Under the pieces are notes generated by a model that was not told where the DNA came from, did no database searches, and saw only the letters and a list, made by a program, of their open reading frames with translations. This document shows positions 36,001-47,685 of a stretch of DNA of 64,000 bases, one piece after another. The position numbers and the translations under genes are program-made. The stretch's first letter is position 1. Each line of letters starts with the position of its first letter. This DNA comes from Boswellia sacra (Eukaryota > Streptophyta > Magnoliopsida > Sapindales > Burseraceae), in assembly GCA_013180625.2 (NCBI GenBank), contig SNVD02012892.1, positions 124,001-188,000 on the forward strand. Reading direction: 5' to 3'.

Positions 36001-36207
36001 TAACCGTTTTTCAGTCGGAAACTGAGGGCGGCCTAGAAGAAAAGTTGTCTCAGGATATTCCAATCTACAACATATGTAGATCTGAAAGGCTGATTCGCAA
36101 ATCGGCCGGAGTGAACAGTAACTCCAGCGACCCTAGTTGAGAGAAAATTTTTTCTCCCCTAAAACCTCCCTCCAAATAGCTCTTCGTTAAAATTGGAAAA
36201 GTAACAT

Positions 36208-37893
36208 ACAAACCCCCAGATTCTAACTGCCATCAGGGAATCTATTATCTTAGCTACGATCTCTTGTGCAAAGACATAATCACCCTTATTTGTCTTATTC
36301 ATCAACAAATTTATAATGTGAAGCTTTGTATTGATGTATATTAAAAAAAAAAGCAAAAAACCTGTTGATGTGTTACTAAGAGGGAAGAATAAGAATAAAA
36401 AATTAGAAAAAACTAAAAATATAATAAATAAAGAAGTCAATGTATGGGACAAAATAAAAAGTGGGTAAACAAGTTCTCATTTGCCAACACAAAAACGAAG
36501 CAAAGCTCTCACATAATCGCTTATATCCAGATCTCAAACAAGGAAAACCTGAAGCAACATAGAAAGCAATAAAACCTAAAGTAAGGTCATAGAAAAGTGC
36601 ACAGGCCATGGCTTCATAATCTTTATCAATCCTAGATATAAATGGAGGGAATGTCTCATTCAAGAACAAAATATGTAATTATGGAAGAAAGGCTAGGATC
36701 TGAATTTCTCAAAGAAAAAAAAAATCTTGGTGAGTTATTTTTCAAATGTGCAAACCAAGAAGGACCAATTGGTTTTTATAGCTTTTAGGGTCCAAAAAAA
36801 GAAGAGTACGACCCTTCTTTTAATTCAGGTATATTAACAATGAGATCATGAGGAATCGCAAAAGGAATCGCAGTCATGACGCATCAAATGCTGGAAGTTT
36901 GATGAAGATTAGGAATATGGAAACCATGATACATTAGATGAGAGATATGATCAAGGTTTTAGAATAAAGGGTTAGGTAGTTAGAAAAGATTTGTTTTAAG
37001 AGAAAGGCAAAGCAAGTTAAGGAAGGATGCATCAACTTTGTAATGGTTATATGCATTTTGGTTGTTGTATTTTTCATACATATAAACATGTTTTGTAAAA
37101 AAATGTATTGAAGGTTATTAGCTATGCATGCATGTTATGAACACCAGAAACTTGTGTATTCAACTTAAAATGATGTGGTATAAGAACAAGAATAACAATA
37201 GAAATATGGCAAATATGCCAATATAACATTACAGCAAATCTTCCTTATGGTGTAGCCTAATGTGGGATGCAAGTATAAGTAATCTGGAGTTTTTTTTTTA
37301 GTTTAAGGTAAAGAGCCTATGCCCATGGCTCAAGGTAGTTGGGACTGCAACAACGGTAGTTCAAATTTTGCAGAAAAATGTCTTTTTATAACATGAGGAC
37401 GTGGCACCATCGCGAATTTTTCCACAGACAGTTTTGTAATCATGTATAATCATATATATTTGTATGACGATTAGGGCTAGTCGTTAGGAGTGCATGTAAA
37501 GTGCCTAAGAGTGTTTGTAAACACTTAGATGGGGTTCTTAAGAGAACTTTGATGATCCTTTATGGTTCTTCCTTTTTCATAGTGAAATTTATTTGCAGTG
37601 ACTGAAGAACAAAACGAAGCCTCACATTAAGGTAAACTTGTATAAATCTTGTGTGTCTTTTGATTTATTTATTGCATTTTTATTTGCTATTGTCCTCGTA
37701 TTTAGGTGAATTAAGGATGTTTAATTCTCAACAAATTTCACCTAAGTTCCCTTGACCTATAGATTTCCACAAAACGGCCACCTGTCCTATTTAGAAAAGT
37801 ACTCTTCACTTTGTGTCATCTTGTTCTATCCTGATTTTGATGAGTAATTCTAGTTTGTAAGGATGTTAGCCAGGTTACGAGGGATGCAAGGCA
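36208..37893. other. Intergenic, right flank of the LINE; no gene recognised
   Basis: A minus-strand frame at 36403-36669 begins MFLNETFPPFISRIDKD but has no domain I recognise and no supporting context. The remainder is AT-rich with short homopolymers. Confidence 0.45.
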
Positions 37894-38197
37894 ATGAAAA
37901 AGTTAAAAGATGAGGTAACAGTGGTTGACACAAAGCTGGAGAATGGCGATGGAGTTCTAGTTGCCATTAAAGGTAAGATGCCACTCAGTGTCAAGGCCTG
38001 CGATGAGGTAATGGAGGCAAGGGTAGTGGATGCGCTCCACCTCGACGATCCACAAGTCGACCATGGAAAGAGTATGGGTAACAAGGGTTCTTGTCATGTT
38101 ATTTGGTTTTTATTTTCATCTGTATGGATCACATTGCTCTATAACCAAGTAATTGGTTTCGAGATATACTTTATCGACTCCATCGATGCCATGTAGG

Positions 38198-38424
38198 GAG
38201 AAGCCAAGGGGTTCGTGAAGGAGATGAGGTTTGTGGTATGGCAACGAAACTCCATACTGGAGACCAGGCGAAAGAAGCAGAAAAAAAATGTGAAGATGCC
38301 TGAGAAGAATTCTGTGACTAAATGGGAGCCCTCTGTTGAGGAATAGCTCAGGTTTCTTGTTGATAGCAAGCTGGTTTATAATGCTCTTGAAGGGATCATT
38401 CAAGAAGCTGGCATTACAAGTTGT
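38198..38424 (+). pseudogene. Heme oxygenase (HY1/HO1-like) exon fragment
   Basis: Directly after an acceptor-like CCATGTAG, the plus strand reads GEAKGFVKEMRFV, then a diverged lysine-rich stretch, then TKWEPSVEE, a TAG, and LRFLVDSKLVYNALEGII. This matches the plastid heme oxygenase pattern (KGFVEEMRFVAMKLH, KWEPTVxGYLRFLVDSKLVYDTLE) that converts heme to biliverdin for phytochrome chromophore. Only about 75 codons are present. The haem-ligand region is absent and the middle is scrambled, so it is a dead fragment. An open frame just upstream (37894-38100, MKKLKDEVTVVDTKLE) may have been joined through a possible intron (GTAACA at about 38079) but I do not recognise it. Confidence 0.65.
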
Positions 38425-40360
38425 GATTTTTTTTTAATAATTTAAAATCTGATACTTATGTAAGTTTTCTGATATATTTGTTTGTATTTTTAATTCTTCT
38501 ACTTGTTTAATATTTTTTAATATGATTGGATGGATGATTAGTTGGTTTGCTCATGGCTGGTTTGGGGTTGATGTATTTGTTTTGCCATCAACTTCTGTTA
38601 AAGCTTACTTTTGTCACTTGGAATACATTTAAGAGTATATAAAAAATATAGATTTCTATAAAGAAGACATGTCCAACTTAGTATTAAGTAAAAGGTAAAT
38701 TCAATTTAGTTTTAATGCATGTGTAATTGCAAATCTCAAATCTGCAGTATGGCGATATTTATATTTAGCTTGAGTTCCACTATTGGATTTTCTATTCTAT
38801 TGCATTATAGAGCCCACCCTTAAGATATGGCTAATGGGTTTTGTCTATGTTTCTAACACTATACTTCTTGCTTCTTGGAATATAGGATCATTTTAATCCC
38901 TGCCTTTGTTTTACCCTTAGATGGATTGCTTAAATTCCTACGAAATAATGTTTTGACTAAATGCAACAATGTCCACTTTATAACAAGTCTTGGCTCAAAC
39001 TACTTTGATCTATTTTGTCACTTAACTTCCAATTGGGCTACCTATATTCTTATTGACTTCAATGTGCTTAGATCTGATTTTTAGGGAGAATGATTTCTGC
39101 TACAAGAGTGGTAGCAGTATTTAGGCAAGTTATATAATAGTTTTATTAAGCATGAAGAGGGTTTTGAGGAGATGATGAGAGAGAAGGTGTAAGGGATTAG
39201 GAGAAGCTTTGGGGATGGTTTTCATTCTCATTTGTCTGGATCGCATTTAACAAGATAATTGGTTTCTTTAACTATTTAGTAATTTGAATATTTGAGGTCC
39301 TTGTTTGTTTCACTACAAGTTTCCTTGAAATCTAAAATTCATGTTTCTTGGGTAATTATCACAGATAACTGGGCTAGTATTTAATTAGTAACTAGATGAA
39401 TTCTTGTGTAAAGTTAAGAAATAGAGAACGAGAAAAGGAGTCAACTAGAAACTCAATAGGTATATATGATGTTGTGTCTCCAATTTATCCCAAGATTAAA
39501 AAGTCAAATTGATCAGCATTGTGATCATGTCACTACTTCCAATTGCATTAAACAAATATAAATAGTTGGCCTTTTATGTTTGTTTATAAATTTTCATTGT
39601 TTGGTGAGTTCTTTTTAAGTTTGATAAATTTTGCTATATATAAATATATTATTACTTTGTCATTCTCTGATCTCTTCCTAACCTCTTTGCATTACTCAGT
39701 TTTTTGATCACTTATAATCTTAGTGGAGTAATTCATTAGTAGATCGAAAGATAGCTACCTTCTTTTGGGTATGCTTTTGCTTGAATTAAAGTGGGCTTTT
39801 ATTAATTCATGATACTTGTTGAAGTTTTCTTCTACTTACTTGGCTATAACAAGTGATAAGATTTTGTTGTGGACGTGTATATGTAAAACTTTCATTTGGC
39901 ACGATTTTGTCAGTATTTTCTAACATCAAAACAACTAGAATTTTGAATGGACACTAGCGGACACAAGTAAGATGCAACATTATTAGTGTATGATTAACTT
40001 GTATTATTATATAGTACAATTTTTCTTTTTTCTTTGTCATCAAACAACTTTTTTAACTTTCAATTGATGAATACAGGCCATCAATTTGGACAACATGATT
40101 TTTTATCAAAGGCACTGGATAGAGATCAATAATTAGCCATTTTTTATATGGTAAAAGTTGTGTAACCTTCTTTATATATGTAAAAGACATATTTTGTTAT
40201 TGATAATGTAATGAATATTGTAATTATCTTGACTATGAATGAAATATCGAAACCTTCATTTCTATGCTCTCTTATTTTCTTACATATGTATTTGAATGAT
40301 TAGGATTTTTATGTGATAATAGATGTCCATGTAAAGAAATGACAAATAGAAATTGAAAAT
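38425..40360. other. No gene recognised
   Basis: AT-rich sequence between the heme oxygenase fragment and a CACTA-like end. A 69-codon frame at 38875-39084 has no recognisable domain. CACTACAA occurs at 39311 but lacks the accompanying subterminal repeats. Confidence 0.45.
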
Positions 40361-40669
40361 AGATAAAAATTAATTCTATAAAAGTCACTTTTGTAGCATT
40401 TTTAACAAGCTATAAAACTAAAGAAATTAAAACAATTCCATTTTCTTTGTAGCATCAAATAAATGCTACAAAATGATGTTTTATAGCTTTTAAGAAATGC
40501 TATAATACGTAGTTTGGTAGCATTCAATTGTTACCACTATAGTATATTTGTAGCATTCTGCATTCGATAAATGCAACTAATGTTAGGATTTCTAGTTGCT
40601 TGGGCTACCATAGCATGCTTAAAAATGCTACCAATTGAATGCTACCTTCATGCCTTTTTTGTTGTAGTG
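40361..40669. mobile_element. CACTA-like terminus with subterminal repeats
   Basis: The segment holds many copies, in both orientations, of TAGCATT/AATGCTA (for example near 40396, 40450, 40486, 40527, 40551, 40626 and 40639). It ends TTTTTTGTTGTAGTG (40655-40669), the reverse complement of a CACTACAA-type CACTA terminus. I could not find the partner terminus, so the element may be truncated or extend left past the heme oxygenase fragment. Confidence 0.5.
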
Positions 40670-41289
40670 TAAACAACAATAACCAAATAGTAGTCACCAC
40701 AAATGTAGTGCGTAGTAATAATGCACACACCAGTAAAAAGTTTGAACTATGGATTGTGCATGGTATTGTGGCTTAAAACAAGCACTCCATGTAAGCTACA
40801 AACTATAAGCAAAGTAATTGTGATAGTATCTTAATGGAATCAACTTATCTAAATGAAAAAGTTCAAAAATATTAATTCATTTATCTTAAGATCTGTCAAA
40901 GCACTCAAAACAAGCTTCTTAAGGTAACCTTATCATAAAGATCTTTTATTTTGAATGGTTATCCTCCTAGCATTTTGTTGTCGAGATACAATTCCATTTC
41001 CTATGAAAATGTAAAAATTTGTTCACTAAGTTAAAAATCTGGTTTTATTGTTTCTCACAAAAAATAATAAAATTAAAGTAGTGTTATTCGTACCTATTTG
41101 TGATCCAGTAACTGAATCGAACCTTGGCGTGGTAGCCTTTTGTGCTGTAGTCCTTATTATAGTACTAGTCTTTGTGTGGCAGTCATTGCCGTGGTAGTTG
41201 GTTGTGAGCTACTAATCAATAGATGTTTGCTAAATAATATATGAAAGACCAAATAGAAAATATATATATGTTGTTCATATCACCTTATG
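40670..41289. other. Intergenic, nothing recognised
   Basis: AT-rich sequence between the CACTA-like end and the MULE remnant. Confidence 0.5.
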
Positions 41290-43500
41290 TTTAGCTTTCT
41301 TCAGTCTTCTTCCTAAAGCAGGACATGTCTTTTTATTATGGCCAAGTCCTTTACAGTGTCGATATTTAACTGAAGAATACCTTCTCTCTTTTGGTTTCTC
41401 CCTAACTTCTCTTCTTGTGTTCATTTAAGGCCTATCAAATCTTGCCCTTTTAAGGGGAGGTAGAATTTTCTCATCTTCAACCTCTTCCCACATGCGTCGA
41501 TAAGGGATAGGCCTCAATATCTGGCCATGTGTTTACATGAACATTGTTGTTGAATGTACATGGTGGACATACTGAGTAATGAATTGAGCAGTCACCCGTT
41601 GGAAACCTACTGCACTTAATGCATGACTACAAGGCATTCCAGAGACCTACCACATACCGTAGTCATAGGTTTAGAGCCTTACATTGGTAATGTAAGTCCT
41701 CCTCTATGTCTGAACTAATCCATAATTTCATGGATCTCATCACCAGGCCATGACACTCTTAACTTCATGGCATCAATCATTCTATCTTCTATCTTACTAT
41801 GGACTTTTTGTGTTAAAGGTGTTATCCAACTTTGAGCTCTTTTTCTTCTCTTCTAGAACCGTTTCATGAATTTTCTTCTATAAAACTCTAACAAGTTTAG
41901 CACTGGTAAGCTTCTACTATCCCCAACCAGTTGTTGAAACATTCAGGCATGTTTTTTGTTACATGATCTGACTTCATAGTTATGCTAAAATAGTACACAC
42001 TCCGCTGCTTGGGTTCATTGTCTTTTATCTATTTATAAGCCTCTTTGTCTCTATCATATAAAGTCTTCATGGCTACAGTGAAATCTTCCTTGTTGGAGGC
42101 CTTAGTTATTGCCCAAAATATGATCTTGTAAGCAACACTTAGAAACTTCTTCCTAAAATTGGCATTAATATGCCTTACACAGTGCCTAACTTTAGCCCTT
42201 GGCCAATACTCCTCCACAGCATTAATTATACCTTTCTGCCTAACTGACATTGTTACCAATGATTTTCCCTCTACTAAGCCTAGGAACATCTTCAAGTTAT
42301 GAAAAATCGGCCCCAAGAATCATTGCATTCCACCTCTCTAATAGAGATTACTACGAGGAATATGCCACGATAGGCATCAATTGATAATGCTGATGAGAAA
42401 ACTCCACCATAAGGTCCCTTTAAGTGACATCCATCCATCCTTATGAACCCATTACATTTATTTAACAACCCTAGCTATTGTGTAAGAAAAATCTTTTAAA
42501 TCTCAGAGCATCATGAATTGGGCGTCTATCTAAATGCTTAGTTACAATATATCTAGAATTTATTTGGTGAACAACCTTGTATAACCTTTTGGTTGGTTAA
42601 ATGATTCAGCGTGGCCCATCTCTTCACTAAACAATAATTTGTTCCTTGCCCTGTACAATTTGCAATTTTGTATTTCAACCTTACGCTTTTGAAATATTTC
42701 ATCTTTGATTTAGCTATAATAGTTGACCCTTTACTGCTGTAAGTGGTGAACCATACTTTATGAAAAGCCAAGTAAAAGTAGCCTAAGAATTGTTTGGAGT
42801 CCTAGTGCACTTGTGAGTGAATAAGGTTGTAAGACTTGATTTCGTAACACTCGGTTCTTCTGGTTTTAGATGCATAAATTTGCCAATTACAAAGTTCTTC
42901 CTTGCATTTACCCACCCCTCTTTTCTTCTCATTTTTCTTCCTTTGTATTAAAAACCCTCTTGAATCAAATATTCAATAAGCACTTGTCTAAAATGATATA
43001 CATCCTTAAAGATTTGACCCACCTTCAAGACTAGTTTTTCCCTTCTATTCATAAATTTCCTTCTTAAATGCATTTTTAGACAGTTGTCTATTGATTCTTG
43101 TTATCTTGGCATCCTCATCACTACCAAAGCTACCATTGTCATCCCCCAAAGGGTCATGGTAATCAGAAAGAGCACCATGACTATCCTCGTCACCTTCACC
43201 ATCTATGCCTTCTTTTTGGGAAACAAATTTGTTTCTTACAGATGTATATATCATCTCATCTTCCTTATCACTCCGATGGAAATCCTTCTCTGGCTCTATT
43301 TCACTGTCAGCCCCATCACTATCTCCTCCATGATGAGAAACATCTTCTTCATCTTCCTCTTGTAATGGTTCATCATTAGCTGCTGCCTTAGTTATTGGCT
43401 CATTAATCTCTCCTACTGCCTCAAAAAATTTGGCTCTTAAAGTCCATTAACAACTTCATCAACATTATCTCATCTTGCTTCATTAGGATCTGCCATTGGC
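41290..43500 (-). pseudogene. MULE transposase remnant (MuDR family)
   Basis: Minus strand, in broken frames. An acidic N-terminal stretch (about 43254-43045, DGEGDEDSHG) comes first, then a long decayed section, then the MULE core: NGFIRMDGCHLKGPYGG, MSVRQKGIINAVEEYWP and RHCVRHINANFRKKF (42316-42029). A SWIM-like WVSGMPCSHALSA follows (about 41600), and near 41350 a zinc knuckle, CKGLGHNKKTC. This order (MULE domain with DGCHLKG, SWIM, knuckle) is that of plant Mutator-like transposases, which cut and paste DNA elements. At least ten stops or frameshifts show it is dead. I did not identify its terminal inverted repeats. Confidence 0.82.
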
Positions 43501-46500
43501 ACTATGTGCTCATCCCCAAGTAAACTAACAAAATCGGTTAGCTCTTCATCCACTCTCCTAATATATCAACAAACATTGTGAGATACAAGTGTCCAAAACA
43601 ATTATCAACAAACTTGCACAATAAACTCATAACTAAAGTTTATCTTCACTTGTCATATAAAGCTGCAAGTTAAGACCCACCCTGAAGATTTTGAACATAA
43701 CTTCCAGATGTCATTTCGTCATATCTTATAAGAAATGAAGGGTCAATGTACTATGCGTGATGTCATTGGATGTAACTCGAGCACTTTTTTATTCTAATAA
43801 ATAGTTGAACTATTTTTGAAGATGAAGTAGTTGGGACTTCAATAATTATATTACCATTTTGTTTTATTTGCTTCAAGTTGATTAGAAGCATCGAAATTAA
43901 TAATTGAAATTAGAAAATAGAAATTTAGTTGAGATCAATCCTCTTCTACATATGCAAATAGTAGGAAAAAAAAGATACAGATTATAATAATAAAGCAAAA
44001 CCTGAAAAAGATATTACAAATGATTTCCTTTCATCATCCTTATCCTCTCCATACCCTACTATTACTATTACTACTTCTTTCTTCCATCTATATGCCACCT
44101 TCACTTACGGGATTCCATCCTACCAAGTAAATGTTCTTGGCACCACATGTATAATTAAGAAGTGGAATCCATGAATAAACAATTACCAAATCTAAATCAA
44201 AGGATTACTTATGAACCAATTACTAATATACCCATTAACTATTTATTATTCGAGGGAGGGCTTAAAAATATATATAAAGTAGTCAACACATAACCACTGA
44301 TTGACTACTTTTCAAATATAGTACAATGTTTTCATGAAACCAGTTCAATGTACTACACACTCGCCAAAAAAAAAAAGTCAAGTGACCATTATTATATCTT
44401 ATCTACCAAATGTTTCCTCTCTCCCATTGCTGAATAAGGAGCGTAGCTAAAGATGTCAAGTATGTTCCAACAAATAGTTTAATCTACTACACAACTTAAC
44501 TTACACAATGTGCATTTATATCGAGACTTTGTACAAACTGTTTAATGTGCTTATACATCATAAACCTTTAATCATCAACCCAAAGAAAAGCAATCAAATG
44601 AACATAAGAAACAAGACCATGGAACTAATATTTCATATATACGTGATTCAGGTCTTGGATGTCATTTGGATATAAAGAACAAACCCATCTTTTTTGGAGT
44701 TTTTACTCATTTTCATTTGCTTAAACATTAAAAGTTATTGTTTTTCATATTTGCTGTGAATTCCAGGCTTTTCATGAAAGCATTCAATCTAAGATATTCA
44801 GAAAATTATGATGAAATCAAAAGCAAAAAATCAAACACGAAAATAAAGAAGATAGGAACACCAGACTTATAGTAGTTCAGTCAATCAAGCCTACATATAA
44901 TTTAGAGATCTCAGTAGCCGATTTATTCTAATCAACAATAAAGGACAAATATAGGAATATCAATAGCAATAACAAGGATTTAACCTTATAGCCTCCCTAT
45001 GCATACCGACATGATAACACCAATCTTCAATATATGCCTCCAAGGAAAGACTAGAGAAGAACTCTCATGGATACTCAATCTATACTCACAATTTACAATC
45101 CCAAACCGTAGCTTCCAAGATCAACCAAAATGTTGACGTCCTTGTCGAATCCCAAGGCTCCTAAAATGTTTAATGAGTCTTCTCTCCCACACAACTCGCT
45201 GCGTATTGTGTGCTATATCTCTCCACTCATTATAGGGTCAAGAGTCTTGTTTCTATTCTAGTCATGATTCCTAGATTAGAAGTACAACTAAAACTCTTCC
45301 TATTTCAGTTTTCTTCTTCAATTACGAATCATCTAGATTATCCTAATTAAAACAAATTACAATCAAACTCAACTTCCTAGTTTGATATAAATTCTAATCT
45401 GTTTTAATTCTATTCTAGAAACAAATCTTGTATTGTCTAATATTCTAACAAGACAAAAACACACATAACAATATTAGTTAATATTCAAACCATGTACCTA
45501 TTCGAGTACAAAGAATTAGCATATACATGTTCAACCTTATGTAAAAATCCAGTCTTTTTCCAATTTCTTGTGCATTTTCAATTATTTAAAAATGAAAACT
45601 TATAATTTTCCAAATAACTTACCCTTTTCCATGATTTTATTATTCAGACCATTTGTTCCTTGAAGTTGCCGTACTGTTTCAGGACGACTCCTACACCTTC
45701 AAATGGAAATGGAATCAATGTTAGTGTGGCAAGTGTTTCTTTGTTATCTACAGTTCCTATCTCCCTTCTTTTGCTCTCTAGTTCATGTAAATTAACTGAT
45801 TAAAGAGAAAAGACGGGTTTATTGGCTTTTCGTATTCCTAGTTTTGCTTTCTAGTTCACGCTCCCTATTTCCCTTATTTTGTTCTCTGTTCATGCAATAT
45901 ATAGTAATAATCACCTTTTGGTCTGTTATTGGTACTATGTTGTCACAGCCTTAGTCCAAAAGTTGAAGACAAGATTTTTTTTTTTTTTTGCTGTATTTTA
46001 AGATCTCAGGTATCTTAATAATCGATTTGTCCTTACACTATCTAAATTCTTTAACGGCAGTTAAAATTTGAAGGTGTGTTATCAAAAGATAGGGATACTC
46101 GTATATTAATTTTCCTATTTGTAACGTTAAGATTGTATATAGTTTATACCCTAAACACGTTGTGATAGTTGATATACACAAAGTCTTATCATCTATTACA
46201 TCCCCTATTTAAATTACTTTTTGACATATGTCATCCTTATGCCATTTATTTATCCTAAGCCAGCGCAGATAAGATAAGTATCAATTAGTTTATGTTTTTA
46301 TCCAATCAACGATATAAAGCAACCTAACCTCCCACTCCCACACGGCACTTAAAAGAGTAATCACTTCATGATACACCGTCATTAAAAATTACGAATCATA
46401 GTTGGCCAGTGATTGTGACTTGTGAGACCCCCAAAGTACTTTCTAGTAAATTAGTGCTAAATTAATTAATTACCTATTCATACTTTATTTCATTTCAATA

Positions 46501-47630
46501 ATATGCCTTGGATGACTTTCTATGATCATTTTCTCTGCAATCAAACTCATTGCCTATTTCGTAGTTTGTGAAGATCCTCGTAAATGTCCTATATCTTCAC
46601 TTTAGAAGCAACCCATCTTCACACACTGCCGCCTTTCAAAATTTCTGGGTTTCATAGCATGACTTTCTTTTGATGCTCTTGATTGAAGAATCCAGGTAAA
46701 AACAATTAATCTAAGTTTTTGGATTTTGGCTTTTAGGGGGGTTCTCTTGTGGCTTTTTTAGTTTACTTCAAACAATTAATCCGAGTGCTTGGATCACGAT
46801 CAAAGAGATACAGTAGTGTAGGCCTCCACTTTGATACTCTCTTGATAGAAATATTTATCATCATCACAAAGGGAAGGGTATCTTTTTTTTTTTCAACATT
46901 CTCTTGCAATGGCTTTTAAGTTTTCTCGAAATCCTATATAATCATCAGTAGTGAAGAAATTTCATTAATTGTAAGTTAACTTTTGTCAATATATAAAAGT
47001 TATAATTATTAACTCATATTATAATAATAAAATCAAAATAAATAAAATTAATTAGGTTTTAATTATGATATAGGACTAGTAACATTTTACAACCTGGTAA
47101 TAGTTGACTAAGATTAAAAGATGTTATAAATATATTAGAATTTTTATAATCTAATAAAAGTTTAAATCGAATAATTAATAAATTAAGTTAATACAAAAAT
47201 TGAAGAGCTTATTGTACGCGTGTGAATTTTGTCAGTAAATTCAGTCAACTTTTTAAAACTTTTAAGCGTTTCAATAAAACAAAAAAAAATCATTTATTAT
47301 TTTATTCAATACCCAAAAAATAAAAAATTTAATCACATATTGCACAGATAGATGTGACACTTGACCGTAAATTCAGTAAACTTTTTAAATTGTTATAATA
47401 TATTTAATAAGACTAATAATTATTTTATTTGTACCTTAAACAAATTTCATTAGATTTATTATTTTATAAATATTTAAATTAATTCAATGTGAATTCAATA
47501 AAAAACATGAACGCCGGCGACGGTTTCTGAAATTTTCAAAACTATAAATGATGATGTGATACTTAAAAACACACCTAAAAAGGTTTGTACAAATTAGCTA
47601 TTTCGTTTAACCGATTTGTATATTTTCTCT
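43501..47630. other. Long non-coding interval upstream of BAHD gene B
   Basis: No gene is recognised. The part near 46500-46700 resembles the flank of BAHD locus A and may be the promoter or 5' UTR of gene B; TGAAGAATCCAG followed by GTAAAA near 46685-46700 looks like a splice donor of a 5' leader intron. 44800-45460 is relatively GC-richer and may be an old solo LTR, unproven. Confidence 0.4.
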
Positions 47631-47685
47631 TACGTTGAGTTCAACTCCATTCTTCATTAAGGTCTTAGATGCGCAAGGAGCAGAA

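Larger units (their letters stand above)
34058..36192 (-). mobile_element. ORF1-only L1-type LINE, full ends, no ORF2
   Basis: A 2.1-kb minus-strand insertion is flanked by a 15-bp target duplication with one mismatch (TTGGAAGAGTAACAT 34043-34057; TTGGAAAAGTAACAT 36193-36207). It has a short poly-A tail, read as T's at 34058-34064. In its own direction it holds a G-rich 5' leader with tandem monomers (36190-35560), an ORF1 with DUF4283-like and zinc-knuckle regions (35395-34295), then directly a short L1-style 3' UTR (34294-34065). No endonuclease or reverse transcriptase is present. Because both ends and the target duplication are there, this is an internal deletion inherited before insertion, not 5' truncation. 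Confidence 0.82.

Noticed and set aside
39311..39320. CACTACAAGT as a possible left CACTA terminus
   Set aside because: It lacks the TAGCATT subterminal repeats seen at 40361-40669 and has no inverted match beyond eight bases.
44800..45460. Possible solo LTR
   Set aside because: The composition is suggestive, but I could not find TG/CA ends with a matching target duplication.
47635..47685. Extension of gene B upstream to 47635
   Set aside because: The codon there is TTG, not ATG, and the added residues have no counterpart in paralogues; 47686 is the first in-frame ATG.
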